From Candidatus Saccharimonadota bacterium (lineage in GTDB: Bacteria > Patescibacteriota > Saccharimonadia > Saccharimonadales > UBA4665): a stretch of 48,411 nucleotides of DNA. The DNA lies in assembly GCA_025928155.1 (NCBI GenBank), contig JAICKC010000012.1, positions 1 to 48,411 of the forward strand, given 5' to 3'. Both the position numbers and the translations under genes were made by a program. Below the pieces are notes generated by a model. It did not search any database. It was given only the letters and a program-made list of their open reading frames with translations, and had not been told where the DNA came from. The stretch's first letter is position 1; each line of letters begins with the position of its first letter. Below are positions 7,904 through 15,520 of this stretch, piece after piece.

Positions 7904-7980
7904 GGGGTATTAGCTCAGTTGACTAGAGCGCGGCATTCGCATTGCCGAGGTCGGGGGTTTGAGTCCCCCATACTCCACCA
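7904..7980 (+). tRNA. tRNA-Ala (anticodon CGC)
   Basis: 77 nt including an encoded 3' CCA. The acceptor arm GGGGTAT / ATACTCC has a G3:U70 pair, the universal alanine identity element. The D arm is GCTC...GAGC. The anticodon stem CGGCA / TGCCG encloses TTCGCAT, with anticodon CGC at 7938-7940. The T arm GGGGG / CCCCC encloses TTTGAGT. It reads GCG codons. Confidence 0.96.
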
Positions 7981-7987
7981 AAGCAAA

Positions 7988-8015
7988 TCATCCATCTTAC
8001 GGGGTGGATGTTTTT
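7988..8015 (+). terminator. Terminator after tRNA-Ala
   Basis: A CATCCA / TGGATG stem with loop TCTTACGGG is followed by a T5 run. It lies 8 nt past the tRNA and abuts the stop codon of the convergent fmt. Confidence 0.75.
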
Positions 8016-8943
8016 ACTTCAAGTCTTTACCGTACCCGTTCAAAAATGCTTGTGCGCTCATTTCGCTTTTGCCGGCTGGCTTGAGGCGTTCCAGCATCAG
8101 TACGCCGCTACCAGTGTAAACGCCCAGATGCTTATCATGGAGCCATAACTCGCCCGGTTCGCCAGCCCCAGCCCCAGCTTCGGCATGGGCTTTAGTGATA
8201 ATCACGGCATGGCTGCCTATGATAGCGCGACTTTTGGGCCACTCGGCGTAGGCACGGATTTCCCGCTCCAACTGTTCGGCGGTCTTAAGCCAGTCGAGTA
8301 TGCTGTCTTCTTTGGTGAGCTTGCGCGAGTAGGTCGGTTCAGACGAGTAACCGACGGCGCGCGCCACGTCGGTTTGTGCTCGGCCACTAACTGTACCTGC
8401 AACGTACTTTGGTAGCACATCTTGGAGTAAGGCATAGCTCAGGCCGATCAGCCTCTGGGTGAGCTCGGGTGTAGTGATGTCGTTTGGCAAGTCGGTTTCG
8501 CCGATTGCCAGCAGCGGGCCCTCATCCATCGCTTCCACGAGCAGCATCAGGCTGACACCGGTCTTGTCTTGGCCGCTCAGAATCGCGAACGTAATGGGGT
8601 CGGCGCCGCGCCACTGTGGCAGTAAGCTGAAATGACTGTTAACAATGCCGAGCGGAAAAGTATCGATAACACTCTGTTCAATAATGATGCCGAAATCTAT
8701 CAGGACGCCTAAGCGACTTTTAAAGCGACCCGACGTCACGGCCGTGGTTACATCTTTTTTACTACCAACTTCCACTATGGGCAGCTCAAGTTTGCCGGCC
8801 GCATCGAGCACCGGTACGTCGCCGCGATGATGTGCTGCTCGTGGTTTGGTGATAACCGCTTCAATTTCAAAATCGCGCGCCAGCAGCTCAAGTGATTCTG
8901 CTGCCACGGGGCCGGCACCGAAAAAGACAATCGGCTCGTCCAT
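8014..8943 (-). CDS. fmt: Methionyl-tRNA formyltransferase
   Basis: 309 residues. The formyltransferase fold starts with IVFFGAGPVAAESLELL. The catalytic region IVNSHFSLLPQWRGADPI holds the N-x-H and SLLP motif (Asn and His of the active site), and EAMDEGPLL carries the conserved Asp. The C-terminal part (about 205-309) is the Fmt C-terminal OB-like domain. It transfers formyl from 10-formyl-tetrahydrofolate to Met-tRNA for initiation. Its ATG directly follows the TAG stop of def (TAGATG), so def and fmt form one operon on the minus strand with priA upstream. Length matches the family. Confidence 0.95.
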   Translation of the reverse strand: MDEPIVFFGAGPVAAESLELLARDFEIEAVITKPRAAHHRGDVPVLDAAGKLELPIVEVGSKKDVTTAVTSGRFKSRLGVLIDFGIIIEQSVIDTFPLGIVNSHFSLLPQWRGADPITFAILSGQDKTGVSLMLLVEAMDEGPLLAIGETDLPNDITTPELTQRLIGLSYALLQDVLPKYVAGTVSGRAQTDVARAVGYSSEPTYSRKLTKEDSILDWLKTAEQLEREIRAYAEWPKSRAIIGSHAVIITKAHAEAGAGAGEPGELWLHDKHLGVYTGSGVLMLERLKPAGKSEMSAQAFLNGYGKDLK

Positions 8944-9519
8944 CTAGTATTCCCACAAAGTTTTGTTATCGGCGATATCTTTTTCGTAGTCTAGTTGCAT
9001 AAGCTCACCGGCGTCGTCGAGTGCATAAAACGCTTCGCGAGCGTCTTTGATATGGTCGATGAAGACTTTGCCGTTAGTGTGATCTATCTCGTGCTGAAAT
9101 ACGCGTGCCAAAAAGCCCTCGGCGCTAAAACGTACTTCTTTGCCACTCAAATCAAGCGCCTTAACGCGCACTTTGTCGTACCGCGGGACTTTGCCGTACA
9201 GATCTTTTACGCTCAGACAGCCTTCGAAGTCTTCAAGCAGCCCCCCCTCGTACTTGGTGATAACAGGATTGATTAGCGCATGGAACGTTTTGTCCGCCTT
9301 GTCGTCGAAATTGTTGCGGATTACGACAATGCGTAGTGGCATGTCCATTTGGATGGCGGCCAGGGCCACGCCGACTTCGTGCTCGCGGCCTTCCTCCCAG
9401 TCGAGGGTAATGTCCTCCATGTGTCTGACGAGCTCGCGGATCTTGTCGTCTATGACACCGACTTTCTTGGAAGTCTGGCGCAGGTGCGGGTTGGGTAGGG
9501 TGATGAGTCGTTTATCCAT
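8944..9519 (-). CDS. def: Peptide deformylase
   Basis: About 191 residues with the three deformylase motifs: GVALAAIQ (variant of GxGLAAxQ), EGCLSV (zinc Cys) and QHEIDHTNGKVF (HExxH). It removes the formyl group from nascent proteins, working with Fmt and Map. I place the start at ATG 9519 (MDKRLITLP). The earlier ATG at 9528 is part of TATAATGG, where TATAAT is itself a perfect -10 box on the minus strand. The next ATG then lies 7 nt downstream, the same spacing seen at other genes here. If 9528 is used, the protein gains three residues (MAV). Confidence 0.95.
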   Translation of the reverse strand: MDKRLITLPNPHLRQTSKKVGVIDDKIRELVRHMEDITLDWEEGREHEVGVALAAIQMDMPLRIVVIRNNFDDKADKTFHALINPVITKYEGGLLEDFEGCLSVKDLYGKVPRYDKVRVKALDLSGKEVRFSAEGFLARVFQHEIDHTNGKVFIDHIKDAREAFYALDDAGELMQLDYEKDIADNKTLWEY

Positions 9520-9525
9520 TACTGC

Positions 9526-9531
9526 CATTAT
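9526..9531 (-). promoter_or_regulatory. -10 box for leaderless def-fmt transcript
   Basis: TATAAT on the minus strand ends 7 nt before the ATG at 9519 and overlaps the upstream ATG at 9528. This decides the start choice for def. Confidence 0.55.
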
Positions 9532-9573
9532 ATCAGAGGTGGCGGGCCAACCATATTCCTTGTTGGCCTCTAC

Positions 9574-11514
9574 TCACAGCAAGTTGATGGGGTCGATATC
9601 GTAACTCCAGCCTGACGGCAGCGCGGTAATAATCCCGACCAACGCGCTGCGACGGGGTGATTTTATCAGCAGCTGCCAGCTGTACTTGCCGCGTTCGCGT
9701 GGGTGGAACGATGGAGCGGGACCTTCTACGGTGACTTCGGGGTGTTGTGTGGCGAGAATCGCGGCGAGTTCGCTCGCTGCCTTTTCAGCAGACTGACTGG
9801 TTGAGCGTAAAACCTGCAGTTTCAGCAAGTACACGAACGGTGGAAACTTAAACGTTTTGCGCTCGCTGAGTTCCGTATCGTAAAACTCCTGCCAACGGTG
9901 GTGAATTGCCGTCTGAATGGTGACGTTTTCGGGGTCGTACGTTTGCACGATCACGCTGCCCGCGCGGTGGCCGCGCCCGACACGTCCGACGACTTGCGCG
10001 AGCAGCTGATAGGTTCGTTCGGCGGCCGTGTAGTCGGGGAGAAGCAGAGAAGAGTCGGCATTTACGACGCCGACGACGGCCAGCTTGGGCAAGTCCAAGC
10101 CTTTGCCCACCATTTGCGTCCCCACGATGATGTCGGCGCTGCCGGCGGCTAGGTCGTCCAAATGTTGCTCCAGCCTCTCAGCCTTTTTGGCATCAGTGTC
10201 GAAACGCTGAATGCGCGCTGACGGAAATAGTTTGGCGAGAGCGCTCGCGATGGCCTTTGTTCCCACACTTTTAAATAAGATTTCGGTATTGCCGCACACC
10301 GGACAATCGCTCGGCAGCGTCGTCCTGAAATCGCAGACGTGGCAGCGCAGCTCGTGCGCGTCGCCGTGATAGGTGAGGGTAAGGTCGCAGTTCGGACAGA
10401 GTGACTGCCAGCCGCACACATTGCACAATACGACGTTGGCTGTGCCGCGGCGGTTTAAATATACCAGCGACTGCTCGCCACCCTGCATGGCCGTGGCGAT
10501 GTGGTCGAGCAGCGTGTTGCTGAGCAGCGGATTGCGGCTGAATTGGTCGGGTTTGCGCAGGTCAACCGTGATGATTTGAATGTCCCTATCGGATTGTTTG
10601 GCGAGCTCGTGCATGGCTACAACCGGCCGGTTTTTGGCAGCCGCCAAGTAATAATCTTCAATGGCCGGTGTTGCTGAGCCGAGCACTAACGTGGCACCAT
10701 GGAGTTCGGCGAGCTTCGCGGCAACGCGGCTGGCTTGGTAGTGAGGGGCTGACTCATTTTTGTACGCCCCGTCATGAGCTTCATCCAGCACAATGAGACC
10801 GAGATTGTGTAGCGGCGAGAACAGCGCCGAGCGCGGACCGATTACAACGCACGGTTTGGGGCTTGCGAGCAGTTCGTAATAAATACTGCGCCGTTCGACT
10901 GTCGTAAGTTGTGAGTGTAGGACGTAGACGCGCTCGCTAAAAATCTGACGGAACGTGGCTGTCAGCTGGGCCGTGAGGCCGATTTCGGGCGTCAGTATCA
11001 ATGCCGATTTGCCACCCGCTAATGTGCGTGCGGCCAGTTCAACGTACACGCGTGACTTGCCGCTGCCAGTTATGCCGTGCAGCAGAAACGTGCCCGGGCT
11101 GCGGATGACCGTAACCGCGTTTGCTTGTTCGGTTGTGAGCGGCGGTAGATAAGTTGGCGCAACTGACAGCGTTGTACTACTTTTAGTTTTGATGCCCGTA
11201 ATTTTTGGTATGACGTCGCTGGGCGGCACAAACAGCCGTACAACAGCGCCGAGCGGTGCTGGGTAATAGGCGTGCAGCCACTTTATAAGCTCCAAGTGCT
11301 GTGGCGGTAAGGAAGACAGCAGTACGGCGGTGATAATCGGCTTTGTCTCAAAGTCTGGCTTAACTACGGCGCGCAATACTAGGCCGAGTACCGATCGCGC
11401 GCGCAATGGAACTTTTACAAGCCCGCCGATATTTAGCTTCGCTTCGCTGCAATAAGTGAGGGCTTCCTGGCCATGGTATGCCTGTGTCGCCACCAACACC
11501 TCATAGTAGTACAT
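9574..11514 (-). CDS. priA: Primosomal protein N' (PriA helicase)
   Basis: 646 residues from ATG 11514 (MYYYEVLVATQAYHG). It has a 3' DNA-binding domain, then a superfamily 2 helicase core with Walker A LLHGITGSGKSRVY and Walker B VLDEAHD. An eight-cysteine zinc-binding insertion follows (CNVCGWQSLCPNCDLTL, then CHVCDF and CPVCGN). The QVVGRVGRGHRAG motif VI carries RVGRG. PriA restarts stalled replication forks. An in-frame extension to 11598 exists, but its 28 residues look unrelated to PriA. A TATACT box at 11522-11527 sits 7 nt before ATG 11514, supporting the later start. def lies 55 nt beyond the stop and probably has its own promoter. Confidence 0.95.
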   Translation of the reverse strand: MYYYEVLVATQAYHGQEALTYCSEAKLNIGGLVKVPLRARSVLGLVLRAVVKPDFETKPIITAVLLSSLPPQHLELIKWLHAYYPAPLGAVVRLFVPPSDVIPKITGIKTKSSTTLSVAPTYLPPLTTEQANAVTVIRSPGTFLLHGITGSGKSRVYVELAARTLAGGKSALILTPEIGLTAQLTATFRQIFSERVYVLHSQLTTVERRSIYYELLASPKPCVVIGPRSALFSPLHNLGLIVLDEAHDGAYKNESAPHYQASRVAAKLAELHGATLVLGSATPAIEDYYLAAAKNRPVVAMHELAKQSDRDIQIITVDLRKPDQFSRNPLLSNTLLDHIATAMQGGEQSLVYLNRRGTANVVLCNVCGWQSLCPNCDLTLTYHGDAHELRCHVCDFRTTLPSDCPVCGNTEILFKSVGTKAIASALAKLFPSARIQRFDTDAKKAERLEQHLDDLAAGSADIIVGTQMVGKGLDLPKLAVVGVVNADSSLLLPDYTAAERTYQLLAQVVGRVGRGHRAGSVIVQTYDPENVTIQTAIHHRWQEFYDTELSERKTFKFPPFVYLLKLQVLRSTSQSAEKAASELAAILATQHPEVTVEGPAPSFHPRERGKYSWQLLIKSPRRSALVGIITALPSGWSYDIDPINLL

Positions 11515-11521
11515 ACTATTA

Positions 11522-11527
11522 AGTATA
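11522..11527 (-). promoter_or_regulatory. -10 box for leaderless priA transcript
   Basis: TATACT on the minus strand stands 7 nt before the ATG at 11514. No convincing -35 hexamer or ribosome-binding site is visible. Confidence 0.5.
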
Positions 11528-11691
11528 GAGTACGTCTGGTATGGAATGTGCCAGACCTCGGGCATCGGTGATCCAATCAAGAATTCTGTTGAAATCATAA
11601 TCAGGGCAGGCTATACTAGGAAGTACGTTGTCGTAAAGACAATAAGTGGAATACAACTTTGGGAAAATTGGGATATACCCGGTGAATTAGT

Positions 11692-11982
11692 ATGTTAGAT
11701 GTTTTTATTACTTCAAGAGTGCGGCGCAAGATTATCGTCATTTACGCCAAATATCCCGATTTTAAAACGCATGTCCGTGGGCTTGCCAAGCTTATCAAAG
11801 AAGATGCGGGTAACATTCAGCGCGAGCTTAAAAGGCTCGAGAAAGCCGGCTTCCTTATCAGCGAAAAGCAGGGCAACACCAAAATGTACCACACCAATAA
11901 ACAGTTTATTATCTTTAAGGAACTCCAGAGCATCGTGCTCAAGAGCCAGCGCACCCAGCAGGCGAAGCGCCACGTATCTTGA
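11692..11982 (+). CDS. Winged-helix transcriptional regulator-like protein
   Basis: 96 residues, basic, with a winged-helix pattern. A first helix (VRRKIIVIYAKYPD) is followed by the helix-turn-helix HVRGLAKLIKEDAGNIQRELK (about residues 27-47). KRLEKAGFLISEKQGNTKMYH then gives the wing, and there is a C-terminal helix. This is the ArsR/MarR-like single-domain type; no metal-binding Cys or His cluster is seen. The inducer and targets are unknown. It lies just upstream of the rpsU promoter. A weak -10-like TATACC is 12 nt before the ATG. Confident as a DNA-binding fold, not as to role. Confidence 0.75.
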   Translation: MLDVFITSRVRRKIIVIYAKYPDFKTHVRGLAKLIKEDAGNIQRELKRLEKAGFLISEKQGNTKMYHTNKQFIIFKELQSIVLKSQRTQQAKRHVS

Positions 11983-11985
11983 ACC

Positions 11986-12014
11986 TTGCGTAATCGCCCC
12001 TGTTACGCTATACT
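11986..12014 (+). promoter_or_regulatory. rpsU promoter
   Basis: TTGCGT (11986-11991), exact 17-bp spacer, TATACT (12009-12014). The ATG of rpsU at 12025 is only 10 nt past the -10 box, so the leader is 0-4 nt. Confidence 0.7.
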
Positions 12015-12024
12015 TGTACCCGAT

Positions 12025-12240
12025 ATGATAGAAGTAACTCGCAAAGACAGCAAAGAATCCGCCGAAAACCTGGTGCGTCGCTTTAACCGCCGCGTCCAGC
12101 AAAGTGGTCTGATTATTGCCGTCAAACAAGGACAGTATTTCGAAAAGCCTATGAGTAAGCGTGACCGCCGCCAAAAGGCGATTGTTCGCACACAGCGCAA
12201 AGCCCTTAAGCTCAAGAAAATTAAGCTCGGCCAAAGATAG
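12025..12240 (+). CDS. rpsU: 30S ribosomal protein S21
   Basis: 71 residues, strongly basic, starting MIEVTRKDSKESAENLVRRF as in the bS21 family and ending in a Lys/Arg-rich tail (RKALKLKKIKLGQR). bS21 sits near the 3' end of 16S rRNA and assists the Shine-Dalgarno interaction. The start is set at the internal ATG because the promoter lies immediately before it; an upstream in-frame ATG at 11986 overlaps the -35 box. yqeY follows 4 nt after the stop, giving the classic rpsU-yqeY pairing. Confidence 0.93.
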   Translation: MIEVTRKDSKESAENLVRRFNRRVQQSGLIIAVKQGQYFEKPMSKRDRRQKAIVRTQRKALKLKKIKLGQR

Positions 12241-12244
12241 CGAA

Positions 12245-12703
12245 ATGGCCATACGTCAGCAACTAGACGACGACGTAAAAGCCGCCCTACTGGCTGGTGA
12301 GTCTATGCGCGTAGAAACGCTGCGTGGACTCAAGAGCGCTATTCTCTATGCTGATGTGGCAGCCAAAAAGCGCGACAGCGGCGGCATTCCGGACCATGAA
12401 GTACTGGCGGTGCTGGCTAAAGAAGCCAAAAAGCGCCAGGAGAGTGCCGACTTGTATGTAAAAGGTGGCCGCCAGGAGCTGGCCGACAAAGAGCTGGCTG
12501 AGAAGGCAATTATCTATAAGTATTTGCCGGAACAGATGAGCGACGAAGCCCTCGGTGCGCTGGTTGACGAGGTTATCAAAGATCAGGGCGCTGAAGGTGT
12601 GCAGGCTATGGGCAAGGTGATCGGCGCAGTAAAGTCCAAAGCCGGCAATACGGCCGACGGGTCCAAGATAGCCCAATTTGTTAAAGAAAGGTTGGGCGCC
12701 TAG
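12245..12703 (+). CDS. yqeY: GatB/YqeY domain protein
   Basis: 152 residues, starting MAIRQQLDDDVKAALLAG. The all-helical YqeY pattern includes VLAVLAKEAKKRQESADLY (about residues 54-72) and a C-terminal GAVKSKAGNTADGSKIAQFV, the tail domain shared with GatB. YqeY proteins are thought to bind tRNA and to modulate amidotransferase-type reactions; the precise role is unknown. It lies 4 nt after rpsU and 1 nt before adk, so it is part of a tight rpsU-yqeY-adk-map operon. Length matches the family. Confidence 0.92.
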   Translation: MAIRQQLDDDVKAALLAGESMRVETLRGLKSAILYADVAAKKRDSGGIPDHEVLAVLAKEAKKRQESADLYVKGGRQELADKELAEKAIIYKYLPEQMSDEALGALVDEVIKDQGAEGVQAMGKVIGAVKSKAGNTADGSKIAQFVKERLGA

Positions 12704-12704
12704 G

Positions 12705-13262
12705 ATGATTCTGCTGATGGGCCCGGCTGGCTCCGGCAAAAGTACGCAAGGCCACCAGCTAGCCGACGAATATGGCTACGCCTATATCTCCACAGGTGAA
12801 ATTTTTCGTGTACTCATCACCGGCCGCCGTCGCAGCGAAATGCTGGAAGGCAAGCTGCTGAGCGATGGCGAGGTTATTCGCGTGGTCGATAAGGTGCTTG
12901 AAATTATCGACACCAAAGAACAGTTTGTGCTCGATGGCTTTCCGCGCACCAAGCCCCAGGTTGATTGGCTACTTGAGCAGGTACAAGCCGGCCGTTTCGA
13001 GCCGCCAGTGGTGGTTGACTTGGAGGTATCGGAAGCAGAAATTCGCGACCGCTTGCAAAAGCGTGGTCGCTTAGATGACAGTGAAGAGGCAATAGCCCAA
13101 CGCTTCCAACAGTACGAAGACGTAACGCGTCCTATTCTTGACTACATGCAGGAAAAGGGGTGGCAAATCAATAGAATCGACGCCGGCCGCCAAGCGCAGG
13201 CAGTCTACCGCGACATTCTACGTGCGCTTGGACATCTCTTTATCACCAACAAGAGCGGATAG
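12705..13262 (+). CDS. adk: Adenylate kinase (short LID form)
   Basis: 185 residues. The P-loop is GPAGSGKSTQ near the N-terminus, then the AMP-binding ISTGEIFR and the DGFPRTKPQ motif (about residues 78-86). RGRLDDSEEAIAQRF matches the R-x-D-D and R-F pattern. The LID is short with no four-Cys zinc site. It interconverts ATP plus AMP and 2 ADP. The start is the ATG in CCTAGGATGATT (12705), directly after the yqeY stop; a longer in-frame start inside yqeY adds residues not typical of Adk. Adk next to map is conserved in many bacteria. Confidence 0.92.
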   Translation: MILLMGPAGSGKSTQGHQLADEYGYAYISTGEIFRVLITGRRRSEMLEGKLLSDGEVIRVVDKVLEIIDTKEQFVLDGFPRTKPQVDWLLEQVQAGRFEPPVVVDLEVSEAEIRDRLQKRGRLDDSEEAIAQRFQQYEDVTRPILDYMQEKGWQINRIDAGRQAQAVYRDILRALGHLFITNKSG

Positions 13263-13265
13263 GCT

Positions 13266-14021
13266 ATGGGGCGGGTGCTCGTGGTGGACGAAATCGCTAA
13301 CATGCGCAAAAGCGGGCGGATACTTGCACTTGTGTTACAAAAAATACAACAGAAAGTGGAAGCTGGCATGACACCCAAGGAGGTGTCAGCACTGGCGGCA
13401 GCCGAACTGAAGCGTTTGGGCGGCAAACCGGCTTTCAAAGGTTTCGAGGGTTATCCGGACATCATCTGTATATCCACGAATAACGAAGTGCAGCACAGTA
13501 TCCCGAACGATCATATATTCCGTAATGGTGATATCGTAAATTTCGATTTCGGGGTGAACTACAATGGCATGATCACCGACGCCGGCATAACCGTCAGTGT
13601 GGGTGGACCGGAAAAGACCGATAAGGCCGGGCGGTGGTTGCTCGAAGGGACAGAGCGAGCATTGTACGCCGGTATTGACAGGGTGCGTGACGGCGCGCGG
13701 ACGGGTGACATTTCTGCTGCGGTCGAAAAGGTACTACGCGGTTACAATCTTGGCATTGTGCGCGAGCTTGTGGGCCACGGCGTGGGTCACGAGCTGCACG
13801 AGGATCCTGAAATCCCGAATTACGGCTATGCTGGTACTGGGCCGGTGCTCAAAGCGGGCCAGGCTATTGCTATTGAACCTATTACCACGCTCGGCTCACC
13901 GCGTATTTTCCAGGCGCACGACGGTTGGACATTGCTGACTGTAGACGGTTCGCGCGCTGCCCAGTTCGAGCATACGGTGCTTGTCACCGAAGACGGCTGC
14001 GAGATTTTGACGCAAGCGTAA
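13266..14021 (+). CDS. map: Methionine aminopeptidase type I
   Basis: 251 residues of the pita-bread fold. Metal ligands are visible in VNFDFGVNYNGMITDAG (two Asp), VGHGVGHELHEDPEIPNYG (His), AIEPITT (Glu) and the final EHTVLVTEDGCEIL (Glu). It removes the initiator Met after Def has acted. The ATG lies 3 nt after the adk stop, so it ends the operon. Length is normal for type I enzymes without an N-terminal extension. Two hairpins follow before ftsA. Confidence 0.95.
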   Translation: MGRVLVVDEIANMRKSGRILALVLQKIQQKVEAGMTPKEVSALAAAELKRLGGKPAFKGFEGYPDIICISTNNEVQHSIPNDHIFRNGDIVNFDFGVNYNGMITDAGITVSVGGPEKTDKAGRWLLEGTERALYAGIDRVRDGARTGDISAAVEKVLRGYNLGIVRELVGHGVGHELHEDPEIPNYGYAGTGPVLKAGQAIAIEPITTLGSPRIFQAHDGWTLLTVDGSRAAQFEHTVLVTEDGCEILTQA

Positions 14022-14027
14022 GCGGTA

Positions 14028-14042
14028 TATCGCTTCGCGATA
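14028..14042. repeat. Inverted repeat between map and ftsA
   Basis: TATCGC, TTC, GCGATA: a perfect 6-bp stem 7 nt past the map stop. There is no T-run, so termination is uncertain. Confidence 0.6.
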
Positions 14043-14057
14043 GAATCACGAGTGGTC

Positions 14058-14088
14058 GATAAGAACATAAGCGTCTTATGTTCTTATC
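14058..14088. promoter_or_regulatory. 14-bp perfect inverted repeat upstream of ftsA
   Basis: GATAAGAACATAAG, CGT, CTTATGTTCTTATC: a 14-bp perfect dyad with a 3-nt centre. It ends 13 nt before the ftsA -10 box and covers the expected -35 position. It lacks a T-run, so it may be an operator for a dimeric repressor rather than a terminator, or both. It is the longest perfect dyad noticed in the window. Confidence 0.6.
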
Positions 14089-14101
14089 TGCGCGCTCGTA
14101 G

Positions 14102-14107
14102 TATACT
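14102..14107 (+). promoter_or_regulatory. -10 box for leaderless ftsA transcript
   Basis: TATACT is followed by GCCTGC and then the ftsA ATG, a 6-nt gap. No Shine-Dalgarno sequence is present. Confidence 0.6.
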
Positions 14108-14113
14108 GCCTGC

Positions 14114-15352
14114 ATGCGCGACAATGCTGCCGCCCCTACTTTTATAGGCCTCGATATCGGTACTTCTGCCGTCCGCTGCGTGGTTGGTACGCGCGATGCG
14201 TCTGATCCGACACTCATTTCAGTTATTGGTCACGGTAGCAGCCCGAATCAGGGTATGCGCAAAGGGGTCGTTATGCATATCGATGATGCCGCTGAAGCAA
14301 TTGTGCAAGCGATAACTGAGGCCGAGCGCATTAGCGGGGTGCAGATCCACCAGGCAACTGTTAATGTGAACGGGGCGCATGTGGCGGGCATCAATAGCCG
14401 CGGCGTTATTGCGATAAGCGGCGTCGATCACGAAATTACGATTGATGACCGTGAGCGGGTGGAAGAGGCAGCAACGATTGTAAAATTGCCGCCGAACCGC
14501 GAAATCGTGCAGGTGTTCGCCAAAAACTACCGGCTTGACGGCCAGGATAACTTAAAAGATCCGGTGGGCATGCGCGGCGTGCGGCTGGAAGTGGATTGTC
14601 ACATTGTGACTGCAGCTAGCCCTAATGTCCGCAACCTAAACCTATCGCTCGAAAAGGCACAGGTGCGTCCGCGTCACCACACGGTGAGTGCTTTGGCGGC
14701 CGCTGAAGCGGTTCTCGACCGCAAGCAAAAGGAAGCAGGAACCTGCGTACTGGATATTGGCGCAGGTACAACCAACCTGAGTGTGATAGAGGACGGCGAG
14801 ATTCAACACGTGGCGGTCATACCCATGGGTGGCACACACATCACGAACGACCTTGCGATTGGACTCAAGACCGACCTGGATGTCGCGGAAGCAGTGAAGG
14901 TAAAGCACGCCCGGCTTGGTGACGACGGTGATAAGCCGGTGCGTGTGGTGGTGGACGAGCATGCTCACAACTTTTCCGGTGGGGAAGTAAATATGATCGT
15001 GGAAGCCCGAGTGGAAGAGCTATTGGAGTTCGTTGATAAAGAGCTGCAGCGCATCCATCGGGCGCGTAAGCTGCCGGGCGGCGTGGTGATTGTGGGCGGT
15101 ACAGCGGCACTGCCGGGGCTAGCCGAGTTTGCGCGTGACAGGCTGCAGCTGCCGGCACGTATTGGTAAGGTGCGCGGCTTAGCAGGTCTGGCCGACACGG
15201 TTGATACGCCCTCGTTTGCGGCTGCGGCAGGGCTTATGCTTCTTGATATACTGCTGACGCCTTATCATAATGACTACGCGGTGACGCATGATTTGGCGGG
15301 CGGGAATCTGCCGGCTATGCTCGGTCACATTCTGGGCAAACTCAAGCCGTAA
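14114..15352 (+). CDS. ftsA: Cell division protein FtsA
   Basis: 412 residues of the actin-like ASKHA fold. The N-terminal phosphate loop is FIGLDIGTSAVRCVVG. The SHS2 1C domain follows. LDIGAGTTNLSVIEDG (phosphate 2) and GGVVIVGGTAALPG (adenosine motif) complete the nucleotide site. FtsA tethers FtsZ to the membrane, usually through a C-terminal amphipathic helix; the last residues (NLPAMLGHILGKLKP) fit such a helix. ftsZ follows 168 nt later with its own promoter. Length is typical. Confidence 0.95.
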   Translation: MRDNAAAPTFIGLDIGTSAVRCVVGTRDASDPTLISVIGHGSSPNQGMRKGVVMHIDDAAEAIVQAITEAERISGVQIHQATVNVNGAHVAGINSRGVIAISGVDHEITIDDRERVEEAATIVKLPPNREIVQVFAKNYRLDGQDNLKDPVGMRGVRLEVDCHIVTAASPNVRNLNLSLEKAQVRPRHHTVSALAAAEAVLDRKQKEAGTCVLDIGAGTTNLSVIEDGEIQHVAVIPMGGTHITNDLAIGLKTDLDVAEAVKVKHARLGDDGDKPVRVVVDEHAHNFSGGEVNMIVEARVEELLEFVDKELQRIHRARKLPGGVVIVGGTAALPGLAEFARDRLQLPARIGKVRGLAGLADTVDTPSFAAAAGLMLLDILLTPYHNDYAVTHDLAGGNLPAMLGHILGKLKP

Positions 15353-15376
15353 AATTAGTATTCATCGGTTTCGGAC

Positions 15377-15394
15377 AATTTTATCTCTAAAATT
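15377..15394. repeat. Inverted repeat after ftsA
   Basis: AATTTTA, TCTC, TAAAATT: a perfect 7-bp AT-rich dyad 25 nt past the ftsA stop. It could be a weak terminator or a protein-binding site upstream of the ftsZ promoter. Confidence 0.45.
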
Positions 15395-15446
15395 CGCCAG
15401 TTGTTCGCCACAAAGTGGTCCAGACAAGATATGTATACACTGAACC

Positions 15447-15476
15447 TTGTACTTCGGTGCAAGCCTACGGTATACT
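15447..15476 (+). promoter_or_regulatory. ftsZ promoter
   Basis: TTGTAC (15447-15452), 18-bp spacer, TATACT (15471-15476). It gives a leader of about 38 nt containing the AGGAGTAAGG ribosome-binding site. Confidence 0.65.
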
Positions 15477-15520
15477 TTAACCAATGATAATCATAGGCAG
15501 GGAGTAGCAGGAGTAAGGTA

